Assembly (NCBI RefSeq): GCF_000527155.1
Contig: NZ_AZUQ01000001.1
Location: forward strand, 2,415,615 to 2,479,614
Length of the DNA stretch: 64,000 nucleotides
Origin: Haloglycomyces albus DSM 45210
GTDB lineage: Bacteria > Actinomycetota > Actinomycetes > Mycobacteriales > Micromonosporaceae
Direction of reading: 5' to 3'
Positions within the stretch are counted from its first letter, which is position 1, and each line of letters starts with the position of its first letter. A program made the translations under genes and the position numbers. Under the pieces are notes generated by a model. That model saw only the letters and a program-made list of their open reading frames with translations, did no database searches and was not told where the DNA came from. Positions 9,373-18,705 of the stretch are shown piece by piece.

Positions 9373-10739
9373 GCGTGATACTCCCGAATTCGTTGCTGCA
9401 GTCCTATGGAGACACTGGCGATGGCGAGCGCCGCCAGCACTCCGAGGCCGATAGCGGTACCGGACAGGGCACGTTGCGCATCGTGTAGACCGTTGTCGAA
9501 GCGAGCGCCGGCCGATTCGGACGCTTGAGTGAGGGCCTCATCGACCAGGTCGAAGGAATTGGCGACCGAGCCGTCGGCCGTACCCACCGATTTATCGAGG
9601 GCTTCGGTGTAGTCTCCTTCTCTCATGAGCGAAAGAACCTCATGGTGGCGGTCCTGCCAAGTGCGCGCCGCCAAGGCGGCGTTCTCCAGGTCACTGCGAA
9701 TCGACTCGTTGGGAAACTCTTCCGCCAGTCTTTGGAGCTCGGCGTCGTCACCGGCGAGGACCTCCATGTTGTCGGCGAAGTCCTGTGCGGCCGTGTCGTC
9801 TTCACCTCGGGAGACGAACAACAGTGACTCGGAGGCACGGGCTTCCTGGGCCGAGATCTGAATCGACGATATTCGTTCGTAGGGGTCACCGCCGTTGGTC
9901 TGCGCCCGATCCAGGTGGGAGGCGGTGGCCAAGGACGACAGAATCAACCATCCGGCGAGCGCGATCATGGCGATCGTCGCCCCCGTCAGCCCGAGATTGA
10001 ACACCCGGTTGGTTTTGGACTTGAGCCATACCGAGACGGCGATGAGAAACACGAGCGCTACGATCGCGGCGGCGAAGGCGATCCAGGGCGTCGCGCGCGC
10101 GGTTTCCTGATCATCGTCCAATTGCGATTGAGCACTGGATCGCAGGTCCGCCGCCAAGGGGAGGATGTCGTTGCGCATCATCGTAGAAGCGAGACGGAGG
10201 TGCGCCATGTTGACCGGCTGGTCCATACGGTGGTAGGTCCGGGCGGTTTCCACCAGTCCGGTATAGGTGGTCAGTGCGACGTTCAGTTCGGCGACGGTAT
10301 TGGCGTCGGATTCGCTGGACACTTGGGTCGCCGCGGATGACAGCGCCTGGGAGGCGTCCCGAATCGAAGTCTCATAGGTATCCTGCATCGACGCTGGGAC
10401 ACTGCCCACGATAAGGAACGTGGCGGAGGCGGCCGCGTTGGCCTCTGAGAGTGATTGGTACAGCTCGGAGGAGGTGACGGCCAGCTTCCCTGACCCGAGA
10501 CGGGTGGAGTCGATCGTGTCGCTTTTGGTCAACATGGCGGTCGCCGCGGTCGTACCGGCTGTGGCGATGAGGACGATGGCGATGACCATGGCGGTGACCA
10601 ACTGCCCGGGGGTTTGCGACAACTTCGCGCGTAGGGCGGATGCCCGTACCGGCTCCGGACGGGGTGCCGTCGCGCCACTGTCGTCGGTCGGGGGCGGAGG
10701 AGGGCCGACTGGAGCCTGGGGAGGGCCTTGCACTGTCAA
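9369..10739 (-). CDS. GlnX-like transmembrane signalling protein
   Basis: The 456-residue protein has a Pro-rich cytoplasmic N-terminus (about 1-40) and about four membrane helices: near residues 45-70, a pair around 215-270, and one near 425-450. Two Ala/Gln/Glu-rich extracytoplasmic helical segments lie between them, resembling chemoreceptor-like sensor domains. The size, topology and place just before the glnH-pknG pair match Rv0412c/GlnX, which relays amino-acid sensing by GlnH to PknG. The start is TTG 10739, preceded by GAGG at suitable spacing; a GTG two codons inside is an alternative. Confidence 0.85.
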   Translation of the reverse strand: MTVQGPPQAPVGPPPPPTDDSGATAPRPEPVRASALRAKLSQTPGQLVTAMVIAIVLIATAGTTAATAMLTKSDTIDSTRLGSGKLAVTSSELYQSLSEANAAASATFLIVGSVPASMQDTYETSIRDASQALSSAATQVSSESDANTVAELNVALTTYTGLVETARTYHRMDQPVNMAHLRLASTMMRNDILPLAADLRSSAQSQLDDDQETARATPWIAFAAAIVALVFLIAVSVWLKSKTNRVFNLGLTGATIAMIALAGWLILSSLATASHLDRAQTNGGDPYERISSIQISAQEARASESLLFVSRGEDDTAAQDFADNMEVLAGDDAELQRLAEEFPNESIRSDLENAALAARTWQDRHHEVLSLMREGDYTEALDKSVGTADGSVANSFDLVDEALTQASESAGARFDNGLHDAQRALSGTAIGLGVLAALAIASVSIGLQQRIREYHA

Positions 10740-10923
10740 GATGACCTCACTGCTATTGAATTCGATGATGCGTGAACGACTCTCGTTACATGGTATAAGG
10801 CCCGTACAACCGCGTTCAGTGGAGGGGTTTGTTAGGGGTGGGGCGGAGGCGACCGTCCGGACGGGTCATGAGGTGGCGCGGAAACTCCTTGTAAATCCCT
10901 TGTCTCCCAAGTATATTCAGTGC

Positions 10924-11559
10924 ATGTTGCAGATTATCGGAGCGGGACTTCCGCGCACGGGAACCATGACGTTGAAAACCGCCCTCGAACGCCTACTGGG
11001 ACAGCCCTGTCACCATATGATCGAGGTTTTTGAAAACAGAGATCGTGATCTCCCCCGGTTCAATGCCGTTCTGCGCGGCGAAGAGGCGGACTGGAGCCGA
11101 ATCTTCAGTGACTACGCCGCGGCGGTGGATTGGCCGTCGTCGGCATTCTGGCGGGAACTGCTCGACGCCTTTCCGGAGGCGCCGGTGGTGTTGTCGCAGC
11201 GTGATTCTCCCGCACAGTGGTTGCGGAGCATGCAGGGGACGATACTTCCCGGGCTCATCGAGCCGGATTGGGAAAACATGGATCCGCAGCACGCTGAAAT
11301 GTTGACCGGGCTGTGGGACTTCGCGACCGGAGGCATCGATCCTACCGACGAACAGGCCCTGACCCGTTTCTACGAGCAGCATCTCGACACGGTCCGAAAT
11401 ACCGTGCCCGCTCACCGACTTCTCGAATTTCGCCCCGACGAGGGTTGGGGGCCACTGTGCGAGGTTCTCGGCGTCGCCGAACCCGACGAGCCGTTCCCGC
11501 ACGTCAATACCACGGCGGAATTTCAGGCGCGGGCCGACGAGATACGGCGGGATCGCTAG
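10924..11559 (+). CDS. sulfotransferase-family protein
   Basis: The 211-residue protein begins with GAGLPRTGTMTLK (residues 5-17), the 5'-phosphosulfate (PAPS) binding motif of the P-loop sulfotransferases of the Sulfotransfer_4 type. This is followed by PCHHMIEVF and, later, SQRDSPAQWLRS, the expected second 3'-phosphate-binding region. It should transfer a sulfuryl group from PAPS to an unknown acceptor. The ATG is chosen because the PAPS motif sits at residues 5-17 in relatives. No strong ribosome binding site precedes it, and the longer upstream frame has no supporting similarity. It is divergent from the GlnX-like gene. Confidence 0.85.
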   Translation: MLQIIGAGLPRTGTMTLKTALERLLGQPCHHMIEVFENRDRDLPRFNAVLRGEEADWSRIFSDYAAAVDWPSSAFWRELLDAFPEAPVVLSQRDSPAQWLRSMQGTILPGLIEPDWENMDPQHAEMLTGLWDFATGGIDPTDEQALTRFYEQHLDTVRNTVPAHRLLEFRPDEGWGPLCEVLGVAEPDEPFPHVNTTAEFQARADEIRRDR

Positions 11560-11645
11560 ATTCGAGCGGCAGCGGTCCGTTGTGGATTCCGCACGGGCAC
11601 TCCATCATCGTTACCGGTCCGCTGCCACCGTATACGGCCAACGGG

Positions 11646-12455
11646 TTACTCGTCGCCGCCGATACCGGCGTTGATGCGGGCGGCGAGGTTCGTGGCCGTC
11701 TCGGAGTCAAGCCCGCCGACATCGAACCGGGAGTCGTGGGGCTGGAAGATCACCGGAGCTCCGACAACCACGCCGTCCACGACCGTCGCCAGTTGCAGGC
11801 CCTGGTTGTCGGCGGCGAGTTCCTGCCACTTGAGCGCACCGTCGTCCGAAAAGTGGAAGCGTAGCCTCTCTCCTTCGTTTTCGTCGTCGGCGACGACCTC
11901 GACGTCGACCAGATGATCGGTCGTCAACGGCGCGGCTTTCAGCAGGTATTTCGTCCGAGTATTTTCTTCGGTCGTGTTTCCGCAGGTTGTCAGTGGTTCA
12001 TCGGAATCAGTCGCGGCGCGCCGGTCGTCCCTCAGATGAAAACACGAGATGGTCGGAACCGTGAACTGCATTCGTTCCGGAAGCAGGTCCACCTCCTTCG
12101 GAGTCAGGTCGCAAAAAGAGACCAGCTCCGATACCACCTTGGCATCAAAGGCGTAGCGCTCCAGCTCTTCAGCTTGGTCGGCCGCTTCGCGTCCCACCTT
12201 TTCAAATACTTGATTGATCGAGGACGCGCTCGGATCTCCCTCTGGCGGTCTACAATCGTCGAGGTCCAGGTGGTCGAAATCGTCCACGGTGACGACGTCG
12301 TAATCTTCCAGAGTCACCAGGCGGAATTCGACGGTCGCGGGTTCGACGTCCTCCTCGCCTCCGGAGCCTCCTTCCGCCGATTCGCTCGAGGTGCAGGACG
12401 CCAAGAGGACGGCGACGGTGAGGGCGGGGATGGATTTTCGCAGCGAGCGGGGCAC
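11646..12455 (-). CDS. lipoprotein with SecD P1-like domain
   Basis: This 269-residue protein has a signal peptide and lipobox (LLASC, about C21), followed by an acidic Ser/Gly linker. Near the C-terminus, LATVVDGVVVGAPVI closely resembles the SecD periplasmic segment, which usually reads as a variant of LDGKVISAP. The domain therefore looks like the SecDF P1 head fold outside a SecD protein. Four cysteines in the middle (DDCR, SFCD, ISCF, TTCG) could form disulfides. The function is unknown. It stands alone between convergent or unrelated neighbours. Confidence 0.75.
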   Translation of the reverse strand: MPRSLRKSIPALTVAVLLASCTSSESAEGGSGGEEDVEPATVEFRLVTLEDYDVVTVDDFDHLDLDDCRPPEGDPSASSINQVFEKVGREAADQAEELERYAFDAKVVSELVSFCDLTPKEVDLLPERMQFTVPTISCFHLRDDRRAATDSDEPLTTCGNTTEENTRTKYLLKAAPLTTDHLVDVEVVADDENEGERLRFHFSDDGALKWQELAADNQGLQLATVVDGVVVGAPVIFQPHDSRFDVGGLDSETATNLAARINAGIGGDE

Positions 12456-12598
12456 GATGGTCCTTTCCTGGTCGGGACGGGCAAACTACTTTCAGTGTGC
12501 GTTAACAACGCAACCGTGTTCGCAGCGTATCCCCGGGCCTTCCCAACGCTCGCAGGCGGGTCGGTACCGTAATCGATTCGTGGTTCGCTGTACGAAGG

Positions 12599-14443
12599 CT
12601 AAACCAGGCTGTCCTGCCACTGACGATGCAGCTCGGCGTACTTGCCTTGGCCCGACAACGCCAGAGTCTCCGGGCTACCGTCCTCGACGATCTTTCCGTC
12701 CTCCACAATCACCACTCGATCGGCGATCTGCACCGTGGACAGCCGGTGAGCGATGATAATGGAGGTTCGATCGGCCAGGATCGTCTTCAGGGCCTTTTGA
12801 ACGAGTCGCTCCGACGGGACGTCCAACGAGGAGGTCGCCTCATCCAAGATCAAGACCCTCGGATCTGCCAGCACCGCTCGCGCGAAGACCACCAACTGGC
12901 GCTGCCCGGCGGAGAGCCGGCCACCTCGCTTGCTGACCCGTGTGTCGAATCCGTCGGTCATCTGCGAGATGAACCCGGTGGCACCCACCAGGTCGGCGGC
13001 CGCGACGACTTCGGCGCGTTCCGCTCCGGGACGGCCCAATTCGATGTTTTCGGCGATGGTGCCGTCGAACAGGAAGTTCTCCTGCGTAATGAGTGTGACG
13101 TTTCTGCGCAGGTCGGCGTCGGCGATATGGCGTAGGTCGGTGTCGTCCAAGAGAATCGACCCCTCCACTGGATCGTGGAATCGGGCCACCAGTTTGGCGA
13201 TCGTGGTCTTGCCCGCGCCCGTCGGTCCCAGCACGGCCACCGTCTGACCGGCGGGAATGTGGAGGTCCAGTTGTGGGAGAACCAATTCGCCATCGCGGTA
13301 GCGGAATTCCACCCGGTCGAACGTCAGGCTGCCCCGTACCGGCGCGACGTCACGCGGCCGATCCGGATCCTTGACCGCGTTGGGTTCGTCGAGAACCCCG
13401 GAGAGCTTCTCTAGAGCCGCGCCCCCGGACTGTAGCGAATTGTAGAACATGGCCAGTTCTTGAATCGGATCGAAGAAGCGTCGCAGATAGAGGACGAAGG
13501 CCGCCAGAACCCCTAGTTCGGTGGTTCCCTCCATGACCTGCCGGCCGCCGAACAGAACGATGGCGACGATGGCGGTATTCCCGATCGCCTTGGTTCCGGA
13601 CCCGAAGCGAACGCTTTGCTGCTGCCCCTTGGCCTGTGCAAGTCGATTGCGGGTATTGAGATGAGAAAAGATGTCGCGGTCGCGTTCTTCGCGGCGATTG
13701 GCCTGGACGGCTTTGATGCGGCCCATGGACTCCACAAAGTAGACAATGAGGTCGGCGATCGTTTCGCGCGATCGGCGGTAGGCGATGGCCGAGACCCTGG
13801 AAAACCACCGGGCCAGGAAATACATGGCCGGCAAAGCGGTAAAGCTGACCAGAGCCAACAGGGGATCCATGATCAACATGTACACGGCGATGATGACGAT
13901 GCTGAAGGCCGCGAGTACGAGATCCTCCACTCCGTTGGCGGTCATCTCCCGGATGGAATCCATGTCCGACGTCTGTCGCGACACCACTCGTCCGGAGGTG
14001 AAACGCTCGTGGAAGGAGATGGAGAGACGCTGAAACTTCTGAAAGACCCGACGACGCAGTCGTAGGAGCATCTCCTGACTGATGTGGGCCGAGCGCACGA
14101 TGAACAGGCGGGTGGCCAGATAATCCACCACCGTGATCACCACGAACCCCGCCGCGATCCAGGTCAGATAGTCGTACGAACCGTCGTCCACGATCCGAGG
14201 TATGGCGTGATCGATAGCCAACATGACGAAAAAGGGAGCCGCGAGATTGGCGACCGCACCGGTCAGCAGGATGGCGGTCAGTATGACCAGACCGCGGAGG
14301 TGCGGTCGCAGCATCCAGCCGAGGAGATGGAAACCGCGTCGCCGGATTCGTCGCAGAGAGCGGTCGTCGGTGGACTCCGCCTGGGTCCGTTCGGAGTCGT
14401 CGGTTTCGGCCCGCCCTTTCCAAGCATCGGTATCGGTGGTCAA
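12599..14443 (-). CDS. ABC exporter half-transporter (canonical Walker B)
   Basis: This 614-residue ABCB-type protein has an N-terminal six-helix transmembrane domain (about 45-340) and a C-terminal ATPase domain. The Walker A motif is LGPTGAGKTT, and Walker B with the catalytic glutamate is VLILDEATSSLD. The ABC signature is altered to LSAGQRQ instead of LSGGQ. Its start overlaps the stop of the neighbouring half-transporter gene by 4 bases (ATGA), so the two are translated together and should form a heterodimer. Its altered signature pairs with the degenerate Walker B of the partner, giving the non-catalytic site known from heterodimeric exporters such as TM287/288. The substrate cannot be told. 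Confidence 0.95.
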   Translation of the reverse strand: MTTDTDAWKGRAETDDSERTQAESTDDRSLRRIRRRGFHLLGWMLRPHLRGLVILTAILLTGAVANLAAPFFVMLAIDHAIPRIVDDGSYDYLTWIAAGFVVITVVDYLATRLFIVRSAHISQEMLLRLRRRVFQKFQRLSISFHERFTSGRVVSRQTSDMDSIREMTANGVEDLVLAAFSIVIIAVYMLIMDPLLALVSFTALPAMYFLARWFSRVSAIAYRRSRETIADLIVYFVESMGRIKAVQANRREERDRDIFSHLNTRNRLAQAKGQQQSVRFGSGTKAIGNTAIVAIVLFGGRQVMEGTTELGVLAAFVLYLRRFFDPIQELAMFYNSLQSGGAALEKLSGVLDEPNAVKDPDRPRDVAPVRGSLTFDRVEFRYRDGELVLPQLDLHIPAGQTVAVLGPTGAGKTTIAKLVARFHDPVEGSILLDDTDLRHIADADLRRNVTLITQENFLFDGTIAENIELGRPGAERAEVVAAADLVGATGFISQMTDGFDTRVSKRGGRLSAGQRQLVVFARAVLADPRVLILDEATSSLDVPSERLVQKALKTILADRTSIIIAHRLSTVQIADRVVIVEDGKIVEDGSPETLALSGQGKYAELHRQWQDSLV

Positions 14444-16272
14444 CGTGCCTCCTCGGTGGCCGAAAGGACATCGGCGTACTCGGAATTGTTACGAAGAAGT
14501 TCGGAGTGCGTGCCGACCGCGGTGATGCGGCCGTCGTGCAAGAGAGCCACTCGGTCGGCCAGGGACACCGTCGAGGGGCGATGCACGACGATCAATGCCG
14601 TAGTGGAACCGAGGACACTGTGCAACGCCCGTTCCACCAGCTCTTCGGTATGAACGTCCAGCGCCGAGAGCGGATCGTCCAGCACCAGCACCGTGGGCCG
14701 TACGATGACGGCACGTGCCAATGCCAAGCGTTGTCGTTGTCCGCCTGAGAGAGTCAGCCCCTGTTCGCCGACTCGGGTATCCAGACCGTGTGGAAGGTCC
14801 CGCACGAAGTCCGCCTGGGCCACTCGTAGTGCCTGTTCGATATCGGCCTGGGACGCGTCGGGGCGCCCCAGAGTCAGGTTTTCCCGCACGCTCATGGAAA
14901 ACAGCGTCGGCTCTTCGAACGCGGTGGTGACCACCGAACGCAGGCGCGACAAGCTGAAACGGCGGACGTCGACTCCATCCAAAGTCACCTGTCCACGGGT
15001 GGGATCGGCCAAACGTGACGGCAGCTGCGCCAAGGTGCTCTTCCCACTTCCGGTTTTGCCGGCCAACGCCAGGGTTTCACCGGGCTGGAGAGTCAGGTTG
15101 ACCTCGGTGAGGACCTCCTGTGCCTTCGAAGCCCCCTCGGCCTCGCCGTAGGTGAATCCGACTCCTCGGAAGGACAGTTCTCCGCGTGGCTCGGTCACCG
15201 TGACCGGGTGGACGGGGTCGGTAATGGCCGGGGGAGTGTCCAGGATGTCGTAAATCCGGTCCGAAGCGGTGGCCGCTTCATTGAGGTGCGACAGAACCCA
15301 GCCGAGTGCCTCCATAGGCCATAGAAGCATCATCTGCAGCAGCATGAATGCGGTCAGTTCTCCCACCGACAGCTGCCCGTCGGTCACCAACAGGATCCCG
15401 ATCACCAGAAGAATGCCCAGCATTCCGGTGCCAATGCCGTCAAAAATCGACCATGTCCGAGAGGCGATCCGTTCTTTTGTCAAGGCGATGTCACGAGCCG
15501 TCGTTGCCTCGCCGTCGAAGCGTTGCGCCATGAGTGGACCACGTCCCATCGCCTTAACGGCACGGATTCCGAACGCCGACTCTTCGGCCTTGGAAGCGAT
15601 GTCCCCAAGCTTATTCTGCAGCTTTCTGCTTTGTGGAATGTAGTCTCGGAAGAAGGCGCGACCCACCAAATACAGTGGCACTACCGAAGTCATGCTCAAT
15701 AGCGCCAAACGCCAGTCGATCCAGAGCAATTGCAGAAACACCAGCAATGTGATGAAGATGCCGTGAATCAGGAATGTCATCCCGCCCGAAAAGAACCGGC
15801 GAATCATTCCCAGATCGGAGGTGGCTCGCGCCAGTAGTTGTCCACTCTGGAATCTGTCGTGGAAGCCGGTATGCAATCCCTGCAACTTTTCATAGATACC
15901 TTGGCGCATGTCGGCTTCCACCGCGTACGACGTGGCGATCTGAAAGTGGCGACGCACCCATATGGTGGCGGCTTCCAGCAGGCCCACGGCAAACAACGCC
16001 GCGGCCCATTTCCACAGGCCCACGATGTCGCCGTCGGCGATCGGCCCGTCGATCGCGAACCCGATGAGTCGCGGCAGCGTGGTCGCGAGTATGACGGTGA
16101 CGATCGTCAACAGCCACAAGGTATAGAAGCGATACCGATAGGGGCGGCAATAGCTCTTGATACGCCACAGATTCGCCAGAGGGCCATGGTGAATCCAGGA
16201 GGACTTGACATCGGTCGTCGACTCCTGCCGAGGAATCGACGTTTCACTGGGAGGAGAGGTCGAAGAAGTCAC
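14440..16272 (-). CDS. ABC exporter half-transporter (degenerate Walker B)
   Basis: This is the partner of the previous gene, about 610 residues from GTG 16272. It has an N-terminal membrane domain and a C-terminal ATPase with Walker A LAGKTGSGKST, signature LSGGQRQRLALARA and Walker B VLVLDDPLSALD. The residue after Walker B is Asp rather than the catalytic Glu, so its own ATP site should be weak or inactive. The open frame extends upstream to 16473, but that part overlaps the phosphatase gene and looks non-coding. GTG 16272 lacks a clear ribosome binding site, so the start is uncertain. The pair probably exports a lipid, peptide or drug-like substrate. Confidence 0.92.
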   Translation of the reverse strand: MTSSTSPPSETSIPRQESTTDVKSSWIHHGPLANLWRIKSYCRPYRYRFYTLWLLTIVTVILATTLPRLIGFAIDGPIADGDIVGLWKWAAALFAVGLLEAATIWVRRHFQIATSYAVEADMRQGIYEKLQGLHTGFHDRFQSGQLLARATSDLGMIRRFFSGGMTFLIHGIFITLLVFLQLLWIDWRLALLSMTSVVPLYLVGRAFFRDYIPQSRKLQNKLGDIASKAEESAFGIRAVKAMGRGPLMAQRFDGEATTARDIALTKERIASRTWSIFDGIGTGMLGILLVIGILLVTDGQLSVGELTAFMLLQMMLLWPMEALGWVLSHLNEAATASDRIYDILDTPPAITDPVHPVTVTEPRGELSFRGVGFTYGEAEGASKAQEVLTEVNLTLQPGETLALAGKTGSGKSTLAQLPSRLADPTRGQVTLDGVDVRRFSLSRLRSVVTTAFEEPTLFSMSVRENLTLGRPDASQADIEQALRVAQADFVRDLPHGLDTRVGEQGLTLSGGQRQRLALARAVIVRPTVLVLDDPLSALDVHTEELVERALHSVLGSTTALIVVHRPSTVSLADRVALLHDGRITAVGTHSELLRNNSEYADVLSATEEAR

Positions 16273-16333
16273 CGACCTACGGTAGAGCCGTGCCTCACTT
16301 CGTGCAACCGCATTTCTCTCCTGAGAGTTCCCC

Positions 16334-17080
16334 TTAGTACTCCACCAGTGCCTTTCGCAGGTCCTCACCGCGGTCGAAACCAATGACATCGGCATAGGTC
16401 GCGAGGGAGACGAATCGTTCCCGAATAAGTGCGAAGGTCTGGGGAATGACGTCGGGGAAGCATTCCAGGCCACGTTCCACCTCCGGTGCGCCGTACTTTT
16501 CGTTGCGGAAGCTCTGCCATCTCCGTAGGCCGATATTGCTCAAACAGTAATCGCGGGAAATATCCTCTTCGGACACACCCACGAGGGCCAGAGCCAGAGC
16601 GATCACTATGCCGGTGCGGTCCTTTCCGGCCATGCAATGGATCAGTGTCGTCTCACCGCGAGCGATGATCTCCAGAGCCTGGCGAATGGAGTGGTGACCC
16701 GACTCCAGCATCGAGGCGTAGCGTTGGGCGATAAAGCGCTCGCGTTGCCCGTGCACGAGGGGGTCGGCTGCGGTGTCTTCGAAGTACTGCCACCAGATGT
16801 GATCGAGGCCGAGCTGGTGAACCGTCTGATCGTCAGTGGCGGGGAAGATACCGAATTTGTCCCGTTCGATCGGACCGCGCAGATCGACGATATGGCGTAG
16901 CTTGGTGTCATTGCGGATGACGGCGAGGTCGTCGTCGGTGGCGTGCATCCAATTGTCGGACCGCAGCAGTACACCTTTTCGCAAACGCCCGCCGTCGTCG
17001 GTTTCCACTCCACCGACATCGCGGAAGTTGAATACCTTAGACGTCGGATAGAACTGTTCGGGGAGGGACGAGGACGGCAT
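16334..17080 (-). CDS. tyrosine/serine phosphatase, PtpB-like
   Basis: This 248-residue protein belongs to the Y_phosphatase3 (PtpB) family. The N-terminal NFRDVGGVETDDG segment and the P-loop HCMAGKDRTG (H148-G157, nucleophile C149, arginine R155) match M. tuberculosis PtpB, whose loop reads HCFAGKDRTG. It can be expected to dephosphorylate phosphotyrosine, and in the family also phosphoserine or phosphoinositides. No signal peptide is seen. ATG 17080 is preferred because AAAGG lies 8 bases upstream; GTG 17089 and ATG 17086 are alternatives. It is on the same strand as the ABC exporter genes, about 60 bases before them, and may be co-transcribed. Confidence 0.92.
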   Translation of the reverse strand: MPSSSLPEQFYPTSKVFNFRDVGGVETDDGGRLRKGVLLRSDNWMHATDDDLAVIRNDTKLRHIVDLRGPIERDKFGIFPATDDQTVHQLGLDHIWWQYFEDTAADPLVHGQRERFIAQRYASMLESGHHSIRQALEIIARGETTLIHCMAGKDRTGIVIALALALVGVSEEDISRDYCLSNIGLRRWQSFRNEKYGAPEVERGLECFPDVIPQTFALIRERFVSLATYADVIGFDRGEDLRKALVEY

Positions 17081-17250
17081 GGACATCACCTTTCACCGGC
17101 ACAAGATTGACACCTGGAGATTTGAGCTTATGCTCTCGGAATAGTCGGGTCAACCGCAATATTCGTCCACGCCCATGCCGCACCTCGAAATCGCGAGGAA
17201 TCCGGACGGCGGGATTCGCCGTTTTCTCTCGTCACGTCCTCAAACGCAGT

Positions 17251-17289
17251 CATGGGGTCGAGGGACCTTCTGTGGTCCTCGACCCCATG
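17251..17289 (-). terminator. hairpin terminator after DUF349 gene
   Basis: An inverted repeat of 16-17 bases (17251-17267 with 17274-17289) with one bulged base and a 6-base loop lies 24 bases past the stop of the minus-strand DUF349 gene. There is no T tract. Confidence 0.8.
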
Positions 17290-17312
17290 CGAAGCATGAC
17301 CGGTCTGCCCGG

Positions 17313-18530
17313 TTACTTGGCCGCTTGCGCCAACTCGAGGAACTGGCGCTTTGAGGCTACGTCCTCCTCGGCTTTCTTGATGCGCTTGGCGTCGCCGTCG
17401 GCTTTGGCACGTTCCAGCTTCTCCTCGGCCTCTTCCACCTGTTGCTGCATCTGAATCAACAGTGGGTTTTCCTCAACGGGAACCTTGCGCCACGCCGAAT
17501 CCATGGCCTCGCGGAGTTTGTCGTCGACCTTGCGGAGGCGCCGCTGGATTTTGGCGTGAGCCTTGCGCGGGACGGGGCCGATCTCGTTCCACGTGCCCTG
17601 GATTTCGCGGAACTTCTGCTGGGCCGCTTTGGGGTCTGCGTCGATGTCGAGAGCCTCGGCCTGTTCCAGAAGGATTTCCTTTTCCTTCAGGTTCTTCTCG
17701 TATTCGGCGTCACGGGCGCTGAACACCTCCGACCGGGCGTCGAAGAATTTATCGTTCGCGGCGCGGAAACGCTTCCAGGCCTTCTGCTCGGCTTCGGGAG
17801 CCAGGCGACCGACCTGCTTCCATTCGCTCATCAGACCCTTGAGCTTTTCCGCCGTCGGACCCCAGTCGGTGGAGTCGGCGAGCTCCTCGGCGCGTTTGAT
17901 GAGTTCTTCCTTTTGCGCGGCATAGACCTTGCGTTCGGAATCGAGCTGAGAGAAGTAGGCTCCACGACGACGCGCGAACGCGTCGCGCGCGGCGGAGAAC
18001 TTGCGCCACAGTTTCTGATCGGTCTTGCGGTCCACTCCGTGGATGGATTTCCACTCGGTCACCATGGCGTTGAAACGTTCGCCGGTGGCCTTCCAGTGTC
18101 CTTCCCGGCGTGAGAGCTCTTCCGCCTCGGTAACGAGGGCCTCTTTGGCGGCAGTGGCGGCGGCCTTCTCGGCTTCCTTGGCCTCTTTGAACTCGGCCAC
18201 GCGACTGTCGGCGTGTTTGGCGAGTTCTTCGATGCGTTTGCCGAGGCTGTCCACGTCTCCGATGACGGCGGCCGCGTCGAGGCCGTCGCCGATCTTGCGA
18301 AGCTGCTGGGCGGCTTGCTCGACATCGGCGGATTCGGAATTCAGACGAGCCGCGATCAGGTCCACCTCGGTGACCAGATCGTCGTATTTGCGTGCGAAGT
18401 GGGCAAGTCCTTCCTCAGCCGAACCTGCCTGCCAGGAGCCGATCGCACGCTCTCCGGCAGAGGTTTTCAGGTAGACAGTTCCATCGGCATCGACCCGGCC
18501 GAAGCGGGTGAGGTCTCCAACGTCACTCAT
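17313..18530 (-). CDS. DUF349-repeat coiled-coil protein
   Basis: The protein is about 405 residues, highly charged and mostly helical, with four or more repeats of the DUF349 type (for example KLWRKFSAARDAFARRR, KAWKRFRAANDKFFDAR and AKIQRRLRKVDDKLREAM). The N-terminal part before the repeats holds FGRVDADGTVYLKT and a helical stretch. DUF349 proteins are widespread in actinobacteria and have no firmly assigned role. ATG 18530 gives the usual N-terminus MSDVGDLTRFG; the frame upstream of it has no similarity. It is divergent from miaA, with about 175 bases between the starts. Confidence 0.93.
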   Translation of the reverse strand: MSDVGDLTRFGRVDADGTVYLKTSAGERAIGSWQAGSAEEGLAHFARKYDDLVTEVDLIAARLNSESADVEQAAQQLRKIGDGLDAAAVIGDVDSLGKRIEELAKHADSRVAEFKEAKEAEKAAATAAKEALVTEAEELSRREGHWKATGERFNAMVTEWKSIHGVDRKTDQKLWRKFSAARDAFARRRGAYFSQLDSERKVYAAQKEELIKRAEELADSTDWGPTAEKLKGLMSEWKQVGRLAPEAEQKAWKRFRAANDKFFDARSEVFSARDAEYEKNLKEKEILLEQAEALDIDADPKAAQQKFREIQGTWNEIGPVPRKAHAKIQRRLRKVDDKLREAMDSAWRKVPVEENPLLIQMQQQVEEAEEKLERAKADGDAKRIKKAEEDVASKRQFLELAQAAK

Positions 18531-18705
18531 CGCGCTAATCTCAAATCCTTCACACGTGTTACAAGGGAGTTCAGACCGTACTTTACGGTGGGTAATACAT
18601 AACCGCCGACCGGGGTCCAACGCACCCGGTCAGAAAACCGACAAGTCTCGTCGAACGGGACAACCATCGCGGACCGTCTACTCTTCAGACCGAAAGGGTA
18701 ATGAG

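Noticed and set aside
10420-10923. N-terminal extension of the sulfotransferase gene
   Set aside because: The extension overlaps the GlnX-like gene on the other strand, contains no similarity, and would displace the PAPS motif from its usual N-terminal position.
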